From contig NZ_AZSU01000005.1 of the NCBI RefSeq assembly GCF_000511955.1, positions 79,353 to 111,803 on the forward strand: DNA of 32,451 nucleotides, written 5' to 3'. Made by a program: the position numbers and the translations under genes. The notes beneath the pieces are model-generated. The model did not search any database. It was given only the letters and a program-made list of their open reading frames with translations, and was not told where the DNA came from. This DNA is from [Clostridium] ultunense DSM 10521. GTDB taxonomy: Bacteria > Bacillota > Clostridia > Tissierellales > Tepidimicrobiaceae. Shown piece by piece: positions 1 through 7,632 of this stretch (position 1 is its first letter; every line of letters begins with the position of its first letter).

Positions 1-350
1 TTTCTATCAAAGGTTGTAGCGTTTATAGATATTCCAAAAGCGTATTTTTGTGTCATATATGCAGCTTCTTCTATTGTAAATCCATAGTCCAACCTTATAT
101 AATCGATTTTATATTTATTAAGTTCTAATTGGTCGTAGTATCCCTTAGAAATATCTACAATAGTGGTATATCCAAGTTTTGTACTTAAACTTAACACCGT
201 TTCAAAATCCCTCGTGAAACTTTCTTTTACTTCTGGTATATGAGCAGATGTAAATAGTAAGGTTATACCTAAATTATAAGCTTTTTCCATATATTCTAAT
301 ATTTCTTCTATACTATTTTCCATACCTGCATAAACAGAAATTCCTATCAA
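1..350 (-). CDS. mupG: MupG-family 6-phospho-N-acetylmuramidase (DUF871), N-terminal part
   Basis: The gene runs off the left edge; about 116 N-terminal residues are present. They begin IGISVYAG and contain a beta-alpha unit ending LLFTSAHIPE, which resembles the N-terminal TIM barrel of the MupG/DUF871 family. That family cleaves MurNAc-6-phosphate-GlcNAc in the cytoplasm during wall recycling. I place the start at TTG 350, about 8 nt after a GGGG ribosome site; an in-frame GTG nine bases upstream lies too close to that site. It follows murP in the same direction with a 59-nt gap, so it is probably the last gene of the murR-murQ-murP group. The family call rests on the recalled motif and on the context. 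Confidence 0.72.
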   Translation of the reverse strand, partial: MIGISVYAGMENSIEEILEYMEKAYNLGITLLFTSAHIPEVKESFTRDFETVLSLSTKLGYTTIVDISKGYYDQLELNKYKIDYIRLDYGFTIEEAAYMTQKYAFGISINATTFDR

Positions 351-372
351 GCAAATCACCCCTTTGGCACAA

Positions 373-400
373 ACACAAGGTGCAATACTACACCTTGTGT
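373..400 (-). repeat. Perfect inverted repeat between murP and mupG
   Basis: ACACAAGGTG and CACCTTGTGT form 10-bp perfect arms around an 8-base spacer. On the minus strand no U-run follows, so it is not a classical terminator. It may be an intercistronic mRNA hairpin that protects or attenuates the message, or a protein site. Confidence 0.6.
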
Positions 401-409
401 TATGATATA

Positions 410-1759
410 TTAATCTACCGGATCTTTGAAACCTATTAAATATGTGGCAACAAATCCACCAATATAAGCACCGACAATGCCCAATAGATAATGTAGTACA
501 TGACCTTGTTCAATAAGAATTGCTAAAGGTAAACCAGATATGCCCATCCCCATAGCACCTGCTTTGAATGGCGCTACGATAGCTCCACCTACTGCCCCGC
601 CTATGCAAGCCCCAAGGAAAGGTTTACCTAATGGTAAAGTTACACCATAAATTAATGGTTCACCAACCCCAAGTATTCCAACAGGTAATGCACTCTTAAT
701 TGTTTTCTTTAGCCTTTCATTTTTTGTCTTAAAGTATACTGCAAAGCTTGCGCCAACTTGTCCAGCACCAGCCATTGCAAGAATTGGCAATAATGTTGTT
801 ACACCTGTATTTTGCAACAAATCTGCATGAATAGGAGTTAAACCTTGATGTAGCCCTGTCATAACTAAAGGTAAAAATGTTCCACCTAATATTGCTCCAG
901 TTAAAACTCCGCCTTTTTCTATAGCCCCAGTAACTGCCATTCCAATTCCATCAGAAATGGCTCCGCCTATGGGTTGTAATATGATTACTGCAACAAATCC
1001 TGAAATTAATACAGTTAATAATGGTGTTAATATTAATTCTACTGATTCATGAATAACCTTTCTCAACCTTCTTTCAACCATTGAAGCAAACCATACAACT
1101 AATAACACAGCAATAATTCCGCCTCTTCCTGGTACTAACTCTCTTCCAAACATTGTTAATCCTGCTAAACCTGGAGAAATTGTAATCCCTGCCATTAAGC
1201 CTCCGATAGCTGGAGAACCTCCAAATACTCTAGCTGCATTCATTCCAACCATTATTGCCATATATCCAAATACTGCCCCTGAAAAAACTCCTAATAATCC
1301 AGTAAAATTTGGATTTATATTGGTTGTTTTCATAAGAATATTGTTAATTCCCATTATTAATCCAGAACCAATAAATGCTGGAATTAAGGGAATAAATATA
1401 TCTGAGATTTTCTTCAGAGTATCACTTGGTGCTGCTTTATATTTGTCTTTTACCTGTTTTTTTACTGCAGCTGCATCACCAAATTCAACAACGTCTTTGA
1501 CGGATATGGAAGTAGTTGCCCTGATTTTATCTGATACTTTTGATGCAACTCCCGGTCCTACAACTACTTGAATTTGATTCCCTGAATCTACAATTCCCAT
1601 TACTCCATCTACTTTTTCCAAAGATTCTTTCTTAAATAAAGATTTGTCTTTAAGGGTAATTCTTAGTCTTGTCATACAGTTTTCAAAACTAAGAATGTTT
1701 TTTTCTCCACCTACATTTCTAATTATTTCCGATGAAATTCTGCTAATTTTATCAGTCAC
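410..1759 (-). CDS. murP: PTS EIIBC component, N-acetylmuramic acid-type (MurP)
   Basis: A 449-residue fused PTS permease. Residues 1-90 are a glucose-superfamily EIIB domain with the phosphorylated cysteine in ENCMTRLR (Cys28). From about residue 110 onward it is a hydrophobic EIIC domain with roughly ten membrane segments, including the GVGEPLIYGV motif. There is no EIIA domain, so phosphate must come from a separate EIIA such as the one at 3890-4381. The start is GTG 1759, 8 nt after AGGAGG. MurNAc is the likely substrate because murQ, murR and mupG flank it; from the protein alone another amino sugar or beta-glucoside would be possible. The product would enter the cell as MurNAc-6-phosphate, the substrate of MurQ. 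Confidence 0.88.
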   Translation of the reverse strand: MTDKISRISSEIIRNVGGEKNILSFENCMTRLRITLKDKSLFKKESLEKVDGVMGIVDSGNQIQVVVGPGVASKVSDKIRATTSISVKDVVEFGDAAAVKKQVKDKYKAAPSDTLKKISDIFIPLIPAFIGSGLIMGINNILMKTTNINPNFTGLLGVFSGAVFGYMAIMVGMNAARVFGGSPAIGGLMAGITISPGLAGLTMFGRELVPGRGGIIAVLLVVWFASMVERRLRKVIHESVELILTPLLTVLISGFVAVIILQPIGGAISDGIGMAVTGAIEKGGVLTGAILGGTFLPLVMTGLHQGLTPIHADLLQNTGVTTLLPILAMAGAGQVGASFAVYFKTKNERLKKTIKSALPVGILGVGEPLIYGVTLPLGKPFLGACIGGAVGGAIVAPFKAGAMGMGISGLPLAILIEQGHVLHYLLGIVGAYIGGFVATYLIGFKDPVD

Positions 1760-1820
1760 TTTTAATACCTCCTTTTATTGTTAAAATACTCCCAGTTCAC
1801 CCCTTTCGAAGTTTCTATAT

Positions 1821-1908
1821 AAGTCCTTCACATAACCAAAAAAGCCCCCTGATTCTTGAAAATATTATTGTATAATAACAATACAATATATGGATAAGTA
1901 AAGGACTT
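1821..1908 (-). promoter_or_regulatory. Potentially structured leader between murQ and murP
   Basis: The 213-nt murQ-murP gap holds a long-range inverted repeat. AAGTCCTTTAC on the minus strand (1908-1898) can pair with GTGAAGGACTT (1831-1821) at 10 of 11 positions. Between the arms is a second small hairpin, TATTGT/ACAATA (1866-1883). The structure would sit just upstream of the murP ribosome site. I recognise no riboswitch family, and no clean minus-strand promoter is visible here. A structured mRNA element or chance AT-rich pairing are both possible. Confidence 0.35.
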
Positions 1909-1913
1909 TTAAC

Positions 1914-1964
1914 ATTTGGTGCTACAATAAATAATAGTTAATGATTTATTTAAATTTAGTGCTA
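1914..1964. repeat. Two 11-bp direct repeats in the murQ-murP gap
   Basis: On the plus strand ATTTGGTGCTA (1914-1924) and ATTTAGTGCTA (1954-1964) differ at one base and are exactly 40 bp apart. They lie just downstream of the murQ stop. Function is unknown; a regulator site or a small duplication are possible. Confidence 0.4.
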
Positions 1965-1972
1965 AGTACTAG

Positions 1973-2872
1973 CTATTTAGTTAAATCATCTGTTTCAATA
2001 GCCTTATATATAGAGCCACCACATTTTTCAAGGCGTTCAACTGCCTCTTCATAACTACACTTTGCTTCTATCATCACTATAGCAACTTTTGGTTTATTTT
2101 TGGAAATGTCTAAATATCTCTCAGCTTCTTTTTCTTCAATTCCTGTAGCCTCTATAATTATTCTCTTTGCTCTATCCATTAATTTAATATTGGAAGGATT
2201 TAAGTCCACCATTAAATTATTATATACCTTTCCTATTCCAATCATAGAAGCAGTTGATAGCATGTTTAAAACCATTTTTTGTGCAGTTCCTGCCTTTAAT
2301 CTGGTAGAACCTGTAATTACTTCTGGTCCAACAATTGGTGTAATAGATATATTGGTTATTTTATTAATTTTGCTATCCTGATTACAAGATAAACCAACAG
2401 TTGTAGCCCCTATAGCATTAGCATATTCCATTGCTCCCAAAACATAGGGAGTATTTCCATTGGCTGTTATTCCTACAACTACATCCTTTTTTGTTAAACC
2501 CATTTTTTCTAAATCTTCTTTTCCAGCAGCTGAATTATCTTCAGCTCCTTCAATTGCTTCAGTTACTGCTTTCATTCCTCCTGCAATTATCCCAATAACT
2601 TGATCCTTATCTGTGCTAAAAGTAGGCGGACATTCCGAAGCATCAAGTATACCTAGTCTGCCACTAGTTCCTGCTCCGATATATATCAATCTACCTTCTA
2701 CTTTGAAAGATTCAATTATCTTTTCTACAGCCTTTGCTATATTTGGTAACTCCTTTTCTACTGCATAAGCTACAAGTTTATCCTCCTCATTCATAATCTT
2801 CAATACTTCTAGTATTGGTTTTTTGTCTATCCCTTTTGATTTCATATTAGACTTTTCTGTTATTAAATTCAT
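1973..2872 (-). CDS. murQ: N-acetylmuramic acid 6-phosphate etherase
   Basis: A cytoplasmic lyase that cleaves the lactyl ether of MurNAc-6-phosphate to give GlcNAc-6-phosphate and D-lactate. At 299 residues it has the usual MurQ length. It is a SIS-domain protein with the family stretch YIGAGTSGRLGILDASECPP, whose glutamate is the catalytic acid, followed by the second conserved acidic segment EGAEDN. The C-terminal helical region (KVAIVMIEAKCSYEEAVERL) is also typical. The ATG follows GGAGGCGGAA. It starts 9 nt after the murR stop, so murR and murQ are cotranscribed. This is the most securely identified gene of the recycling module. Confidence 0.96.
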   Translation of the reverse strand: MNLITEKSNMKSKGIDKKPILEVLKIMNEEDKLVAYAVEKELPNIAKAVEKIIESFKVEGRLIYIGAGTSGRLGILDASECPPTFSTDKDQVIGIIAGGMKAVTEAIEGAEDNSAAGKEDLEKMGLTKKDVVVGITANGNTPYVLGAMEYANAIGATTVGLSCNQDSKINKITNISITPIVGPEVITGSTRLKAGTAQKMVLNMLSTASMIGIGKVYNNLMVDLNPSNIKLMDRAKRIIIEATGIEEKEAERYLDISKNKPKVAIVMIEAKCSYEEAVERLEKCGGSIYKAIETDDLTK

Positions 2873-2881
2873 TTCCGCCTC

Positions 2882-3739
2882 CTATTTATATCTCTTATCT
2901 TCTAATGCTTCTCTTGTAATTTTTAAATATTCTATAACTTCATCATAACGTTTACATGCAACTCCTATAAAAAGGCTATCTATAACCAATAACTGTGCAA
3001 TTCTAGAAGCCATAGCACCGCTCCTAAAATTGTTTTCTACACTGGCAGTAAATAATACAATGTCAGAAACATCTTGGATAGGCGACTTACCGTATTGGGT
3101 TATTGCTATGGTAGTAGCACCTCTCTCTTTTGCCGTCTTTAGACCTTCAATCACTTCCATAGTTCTACCTGAATTTGAAATCCCTATGGCTACATCTCTC
3201 TCATTTAAATGTACCGCAGATGTTATCTGAATATGGTGATCCATAAACATAATGGAAGGAATATTTATCCTAGCAAATTTGTATTGAGCATCAAGAGCCA
3301 CAATAGATGAAGCTCCAATTCCAAAAAGATGTATTTTTTCACATTGATTAATTACTTCAATAGCTTCACTCAAACTATGAATATTTACTAAGTTACAAGT
3401 ATCCTGGATTGCCTGTATACTGCCTGCAGATAATTTATTTAATATTGTTTTAGGTGAATCATCTACATTTATTATCTCATGAAGTATTTTTTCTTCTTTA
3501 GAATCCTGTACTGTGTTTAAAGATAAAGCTATCTTTAAATCTTGATAACCACCTAACCCTAATGTCTTACAAAATCTAACTACACTTGCTTCACTTGTAT
3601 TGCTTTTTTTTGCCATTTCTGAAATGGATAAGTTTATCGCTTCTCTAGAATTATTTAGAATATATCTTGCTATTTTTTTCTCAGAAGGCCTGAAGCTCTC
3701 CAGCCCTTGTTTCATTTTCGTAAAAATTGTATTATCCAC
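2882..3739 (-). CDS. murR: RpiR-family transcriptional regulator of MurNAc use (MurR-like)
   Basis: It has an N-terminal helix-turn-helix (SEKKIARYILNNS, then EMAKKSNTSEASVVRFCKTLG) followed by a SIS sugar-phosphate sensor domain (IHLFGIGASSIVALDAQYKF; later ISNSGRTMEVIEGLK). This is the RpiR architecture. A longer reading frame extends to 3853, but it would run through the -10 box at 3771-3776. The GTG at 3739 lies 9 nt after GGAG and gives 285 residues, the normal family length, so I use it. MurNAc-6-phosphate is the likely effector by analogy with MurR. Two palindromes in its own promoter suggest autoregulation together with murQ. Confidence 0.88.
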   Translation of the reverse strand: MDNTIFTKMKQGLESFRPSEKKIARYILNNSREAINLSISEMAKKSNTSEASVVRFCKTLGLGGYQDLKIALSLNTVQDSKEEKILHEIINVDDSPKTILNKLSAGSIQAIQDTCNLVNIHSLSEAIEVINQCEKIHLFGIGASSIVALDAQYKFARINIPSIMFMDHHIQITSAVHLNERDVAIGISNSGRTMEVIEGLKTAKERGATTIAITQYGKSPIQDVSDIVLFTASVENNFRSGAMASRIAQLLVIDSLFIGVACKRYDEVIEYLKITREALEDKRYK

Positions 3740-3770
3740 TAAAACCAGCTCCAATTCTTTTATTATTTTC

Positions 3771-3799
3771 ATTATAATATATATGAAAATATTTTTCAA
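3771..3799 (-). promoter_or_regulatory. Sigma-A promoter of murR-murQ
   Basis: The minus strand reads TTGAAA (3799-3794), a 17-bp spacer, then TATAAT (3776-3771). Transcription would start near 3764, about 25 nt before the GTG of murR. This supports the shorter murR start. Confidence 0.8.
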
Positions 3800-3830
3800 C
3801 ATATTATTTTTGTTTTGAAATATTTTTTCA
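3784..3830. promoter_or_regulatory. Tandem RpiR/MurR-type operators
   Basis: Two related palindromes lie 32 bp apart centre to centre, about three helical turns. They are TGAAAATATTTTTCA (3784-3798) and TGAAATATTTTTTCA (3816-3830). The first overlaps the -35 box and spacer of the murR promoter, a repressing position. TGAAA/TTTCA half-sites agree with what I recall for RpiR-family sites in Firmicutes; that MurR binds here is inference. Confidence 0.6.
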
Positions 3831-3838
3831 TCCTTGTT

Positions 3839-3877
3839 AAAATAATAGGACAAGAAATCGAATTCCTTGCCCTATTA
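3839..3877 (-). terminator. Intrinsic terminator after the EIIA gene
   Basis: The arms at 3843-3854 and 3866-3877 (TAATAGG.CAAG type) match at 11 of 12 positions, and UUUU follows on the minus strand. It separates the EIIA gene from the murR transcript. Confidence 0.65.
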
Positions 3878-3889
3878 TCACTATTAGTA

Positions 3890-4381
3890 TTAATATTTGC
3901 TTTTCTTCAAGGTCACAGTCATTATCTTTGATAGACCTTTTTCTACATTCCCTTCCACTTTTTCAATGGATTCTACTCTGCCCATATTGGTAATTATTAT
4001 TGGTGACATCAAAGATTTTCCTTTTTCTTTTAACAATTCTAAATCCGCTTCTAAAATCACATCTCCTTGTTTTACTTCCTGCATTAATGCTACATGTTGA
4101 GTAAATCCTTCCCCTTTTAATTTAATGGTTTCTAAGCCTACGTGAATTAATAGTTCAATACCCTCTTTAGACCTAATAACGACGCAATGGTTAGACTTAT
4201 AGGTGCTAGTTATCTCGCCATCAAAAGGCGCTATTACCTTCCCATCGGTAATTTTGATTGCTATGCCTTCTCCTAACCTTCTTTCAGAAAAAGCTTTATC
4301 ATCTACTTCCTCTAATGGAACGATTTTACCTGACATAGGAGATAGAATATCAATTGGTTTGTTTTTTTTGAATAAATTCAT
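3890..4381 (-). CDS. Free-standing glucose-type PTS EIIA (Crr-like)
   Basis: A single-domain EIIA of about 163 residues in the glucose family. It contains SPMSGKIVPLEEV near the N-terminus, the metal/phosphate-side histidine in SNHCVVI, and the phosphorylated histidine in LLIHVGLETI (about residue 80). It accepts phosphate from HPr and passes it to an EIIB. MurP nearby lacks an EIIA, so this protein is the probable partner, though it could serve other EIIBC permeases too. The start may be ATG 4381 or TTG 4384; both are well spaced from AGAGGTGA, and I chose ATG. Its own terminator indicates a transcript separate from murR-murQ. Confidence 0.88.
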   Translation of the reverse strand: MNLFKKNKPIDILSPMSGKIVPLEEVDDKAFSERRLGEGIAIKITDGKVIAPFDGEITSTYKSNHCVVIRSKEGIELLIHVGLETIKLKGEGFTQHVALMQEVKQGDVILEADLELLKEKGKSLMSPIIITNMGRVESIEKVEGNVEKGLSKIMTVTLKKSKY

Positions 4382-4429
4382 CAAAATAGCATCACCTCTT
4401 CCGAGTTTATTATAAATATTATATCACCA

Positions 4430-5148
4430 TTAATTAACCCGTCCCCAATTTTTACATAAATTCATAATATAAATATTTAGATAAATTGAATATATGGTAG
4501 CAATTAATATGCCTAAGGACAAGGTTATGATATTGGTTTTAAATATTTTACTACTTACAATACCTCCCAGTATTGTTGCAATTAATAGCAATCCTAAAAT
4601 TTTAAAAAAATATCTTTTCCCTATTTTTATACCCTGTTCTATCGAAAAGCTTATATTATCATCATAATATACCATATAATTTTGTATTGTTCCTAAAAAT
4701 ATTGATAAAACGATAGCAGCAATAAGAAAAAATATGGTATTAAAAGCCAGCAAAGCAAGGTTATATGGTGCTAACAGAACTGAGACTATTGATAATAAAA
4801 TAACAATGATTGTTATGCCAATAAATATCAGATTAAAAATCAACAATCTTGAATAATAGGAGAAGGCATTGGAAAAAGCTTCGTTTTGGTCAATTGGATT
4901 TTCTAATAAAATATGTCGTATTATAGTTAACCCATAAGCAGTTATGTATATTTCGATCAATGAAATAAATATAACCTTCAGAAGATCTATGCTAAAAAAG
5001 ATTCAAAATTAAACTTTTGACCTATTCCAGAAGCGTTAGTAGAGGGCAGTTTCAATTTAGATATTAACCCTATAATTACAGACAAAACAAAACAAATTAA
5101 AAATTTACTAAAATTCTTTCTATATTTTTTAAATATTTCTTTCATCAT
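4430..5148 (-). pseudogene. Integral membrane protein interrupted by a single-base frameshift
   Basis: The gene starts at ATG 5148 after a GGGGGA ribosome site and reads MMKEIFKKYRKNF, then a membrane segment, up to FNFESFLA-stop. The protein continues in another frame as SIDLLKVIFISLIEIYITAYG and on to the stop at 4430. The switch falls in a run of six A (plus strand 4994-4999); a seventh base would restore one frame of about 239 residues with roughly six membrane segments. I recognise no family with confidence. It stops 14 nt after the start of the reading direction from the metalloprotease gene, so the two may form an operon. True mutation, phase variation or a sequencing error at the homopolymer are all possible. 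Confidence 0.75.
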
Positions 5149-5162
5149 ATTGATTCCCCCTC

Positions 5163-6098
5163 TTATTTAATAATCCACTCTAAAACCCCATTATTGAAAC
5201 CCGATGAAATTTCTTTTCTACTACATAATTCTATATATTCTTTAATTATCCTTCTAAAATTCAAATTTACTGTCCAATCATCTAAAATAAACACTCCTTT
5301 TTCCCTATAAACGTAGCTCACAATCATATATCCTATTACATAGATGTTTAAATGCTTGCTGTTAGGATTATTAGTTTTGCTCGATTTAATGTCTATTATA
5401 ATATTGTTCATAAGATCAAATTCATCTCTAGCAAGTAAGAGGGATCGTTTAGTTAAGTTTCCTGTCAAATCATCCTTTTCTAGTTTAGGGCCATGCTGTA
5501 CAAGGCATGCTATTCCCTCTTCAATTATTTTACCGATAATTTCAAACAAAAGCCTGTTTTCCCTTGAAATTAACCGAAGTAATAATAGGGCCCTATTCTC
5601 TATAGGAAGTTTTCTACTATGATACATTTCATGGCTTAGTATTTTAATAAATTCTTCTTTTTTGCCAAGATATTTACCATAATTAATAAATACGTTTTTC
5701 CTATTAATGGTAAATCCACCATCAATTCCTCCACAATATAAATAGATATTTGATCTAATGGGTATATCTTTTGGAACTATTTTATAAACTTTTTTTAAGG
5801 CCCTTTGAATAATTTGGTGGCTATTATCATTTATATATTGAATATCCAGCTTTAATTGTTTTAGACTGTTTTTCAGTTTATAAAATTCATATAAATCTTC
5901 ATAGCATTCATCCTCTACAACCGTTTTTAACTCTTCTTTTATATGAGCCTCTACACCCCTTTGTCCAAGACTGTTTTGATGATCTAAAAATCCTTTTACT
6001 CCCTTTGTTCTTATGAAAGTATCATATAGATATTCATCTAAAAAATCCTTCTCCAATATCTTAATCAACAGTTTTACAGATTCTGTGTTGATGACCAT
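5163..6098 (-). CDS. Putative HExxH zinc metalloprotease, uncharacterised
   Basis: A 311-residue soluble protein with a zinc-protease signature. SHEMYH gives His156, Glu157 and His160, and EEGIACL about 34 residues later supplies a likely third ligand (Glu194). This spacing is that of gluzincins, and the HExxH...EG(I/L)A pattern recalls DUF2268/DUF5700-type putative peptidases. No signal peptide or membrane segment is seen, so a cytoplasmic role is likely. The N-terminal 110 residues are helical and charged and show no known domain. The ATG follows GGGGGGATAAG. The frameshifted membrane protein lies 14 nt downstream. Substrate and role are unknown. Confidence 0.65.
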   Translation of the reverse strand: MVINTESVKLLIKILEKDFLDEYLYDTFIRTKGVKGFLDHQNSLGQRGVEAHIKEELKTVVEDECYEDLYEFYKLKNSLKQLKLDIQYINDNSHQIIQRALKKVYKIVPKDIPIRSNIYLYCGGIDGGFTINRKNVFINYGKYLGKKEEFIKILSHEMYHSRKLPIENRALLLLRLISRENRLLFEIIGKIIEEGIACLVQHGPKLEKDDLTGNLTKRSLLLARDEFDLMNNIIIDIKSSKTNNPNSKHLNIYVIGYMIVSYVYREKGVFILDDWTVNLNFRRIIKEYIELCSRKEISSGFNNGVLEWIIK

Positions 6099-6164
6099 CT
6101 TATCCCCCCATTTCTAATGGCCTATATTAAATATATACGACCAGTAGGAATGGGGTATGAATCT

Positions 6165-7043
6165 TTAATCCTTAGAAACTTTTTCTAACCATTTTCTAAA
6201 ATCATTCATCTTCGCTAATGTTTCCTTATAGCCTTGATTATAAAGATCCTCTAATTTAGATGAATCCTTTTCTAATCTATCAACTATCAATGGAGCAACT
6301 GGCCTAAAGATAAATACATAGCCTTCTCTTTCTAAGTTTTCAATTTTTTCTAAAGTAATATTATATTTAATATGTCTTTGTTTGATAGCATCTAATATTT
6401 TTGGATATTTACTTAAATAATGTTTTGAATAGACCCCTAATTTTTGTTCTTTCTTTAGATAACCTTTATTTCTAGTAAGTATTACCACGTTGTATTTATT
6501 CCCATCTTCAATGGATTTTTCTAAAGGGATGGAATCGGTAATTCCACCATCAAAATAAAGCTTTCCATTTATTACAACTGGCGGTGAAATAACTGGCAAA
6601 CTACTAGAAGCTCTCAATATTTTATTCATAAATTCCTTACTATTGCCTTTAGCTTGCCCTTTTTCAAAATATTTAGGGCACCCTGTTTCAACATCGGTGA
6701 CACAAACTTTAAATATTGTTGGAGAATCAAAAAAAGTTTGATAATCAAAGGGTGCTAACTGATTGGGTAAAGTATCAAATAAGAATTCCATATTAAAATA
6801 GCTTTTTCCCCTAATTAAATGTCTAAATCCTGAGTAATCTTTATGTGACACATAATCTACAAAAACCTTTTTATTCCTTTCTCTTTGTTCAGCTACAAAG
6901 TTAGCACCATTATTAGCCCCAGCAGACACTCCTATAATATAAGGAAATTTAATGCCTTCATCCATAAAAGCACCTAAAACCCCTGAAGTGTAGGCCCCTC
7001 TCATGCCACCACCTTCAAGAACTAATCCTAATTTACTGTTCAT
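6165..7043 (-). CDS. Patatin-like phospholipase / serine acyl hydrolase
   Basis: A 292-residue protein of the bacterial patatin family (RssA/YjjU type). It contains the oxyanion loop EGGGMRG (10-16), the nucleophile elbow GVSAG with Ser40, and the second dyad residue in FDGGITD (Asp165). No signal peptide is visible, so it acts on lipid or acyl substrates from the cytoplasmic side. The ATG lies 8 nt after GGAGG. It is divergent from sodC and separated from it by about 75 nt. The C-terminal 100 residues (IFRPVAP, then a helical end) are typical of this subfamily. Substrate cannot be predicted. Confidence 0.88.
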   Translation of the reverse strand: MNSKLGLVLEGGGMRGAYTSGVLGAFMDEGIKFPYIIGVSAGANNGANFVAEQRERNKKVFVDYVSHKDYSGFRHLIRGKSYFNMEFLFDTLPNQLAPFDYQTFFDSPTIFKVCVTDVETGCPKYFEKGQAKGNSKEFMNKILRASSSLPVISPPVVINGKLYFDGGITDSIPLEKSIEDGNKYNVVILTRNKGYLKKEQKLGVYSKHYLSKYPKILDAIKQRHIKYNITLEKIENLEREGYVFIFRPVAPLIVDRLEKDSSKLEDLYNQGYKETLAKMNDFRKWLEKVSKD

Positions 7044-7117
7044 CTTATCGCCTCCAGTATTATGCTACACCTAATTGATCCCTTCTGCATAGAATATACT
7101 TGAAGGGAGGAGTCAAT

Positions 7118-7597
7118 ATGAATTATCAAAACAAAATTACCGCTTACGCTAAAATATTAGGCGGAAATCTGGCCCCTAATATATATGGTAACATATTTTT
7201 TGATGATGTGGCAGGGGGAACTGAAGTATATTTAGAAGTTTGGGGACTACCCCTATATCAACCTGCCCAGGATGAAAAACAACCTATAGGCCCTTTTGGA
7301 TTCCATATACATGAATTTGGTATTTGTGAAATTACAGATTCTGAAAATCCTTTCCAAACTGCTGGAGAACATTATAATCCCACTAATCAGCCCCACGGAA
7401 ACCACGCAGGAGATTTTCCTGTAATATTTTCAAACAATGGTTATGCTAGGATGAGCTTTTTTACAGATAAGTTTAAACCTAGAGATGTTATTGGAAAGTC
7501 GGTAATAATTCATCAGAATCCTGATGATTATAGGACGCAACCTGCTGGGAATGCTGGGAAGAGAATGGCTTGTGGGGTTATATGTAGGCTTTATTAG
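7118..7597 (+). CDS. Cu/Zn superoxide dismutase family protein, no signal peptide
   Basis: The start is ATG 7118, placed after GGAGGAG; it gives 159 residues. The full metal set of the SOD_Cu family can be assigned: His63 and His65 in FHIHEFG, His85 in GEHYNP, His93, His96 and Asp99 in PHGNHAGDF, and His132 in VIIHQNPDDY. Cys70 and Cys152 match the structural disulfide, and the electrostatic loop RTQPAGNAGKR is present. The zinc loop is about six residues shorter than in classical enzymes. There is no export signal, which is unusual for bacterial SodC but known in Bacillus/Clostridium YojM-like proteins. It would protect an anaerobe from superoxide if metallated. Confidence 0.88.
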   Translation: MNYQNKITAYAKILGGNLAPNIYGNIFFDDVAGGTEVYLEVWGLPLYQPAQDEKQPIGPFGFHIHEFGICEITDSENPFQTAGEHYNPTNQPHGNHAGDFPVIFSNNGYARMSFFTDKFKPRDVIGKSVIIHQNPDDYRTQPAGNAGKRMACGVICRLY

Positions 7598-7602
7598 GGG
7601 AA

Positions 7603-7627
7603 AAGGTCAGACTAAAAATCTGACCTT
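7603..7627. terminator. Hairpin between convergent sodC and histidine kinase genes
   Basis: The arms AAGGTCAGA/TCTGACCTT are a perfect 9 bp around a 7-base loop. It lies 6 nt after the sodC stop and 5 nt from the convergent kinase stop. On the minus strand it is followed by UUUU; the U-run is poor on the plus strand. Confidence 0.65.
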
Positions 7628-7632
7628 GAGGT

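Noticed and set aside
1861-1883. TATAAT on the plus strand in the murQ-murP gap as a promoter
   Set aside because: No plus-strand gene follows and no -35 is present; it is part of a small inverted repeat.
3740-3853. N-terminal extension of MurR by 38 residues
   Set aside because: It spans a TTGAAA-17-TATAAT promoter and operators, and it exceeds the usual RpiR length; GTG 3739 has the better ribosome site.
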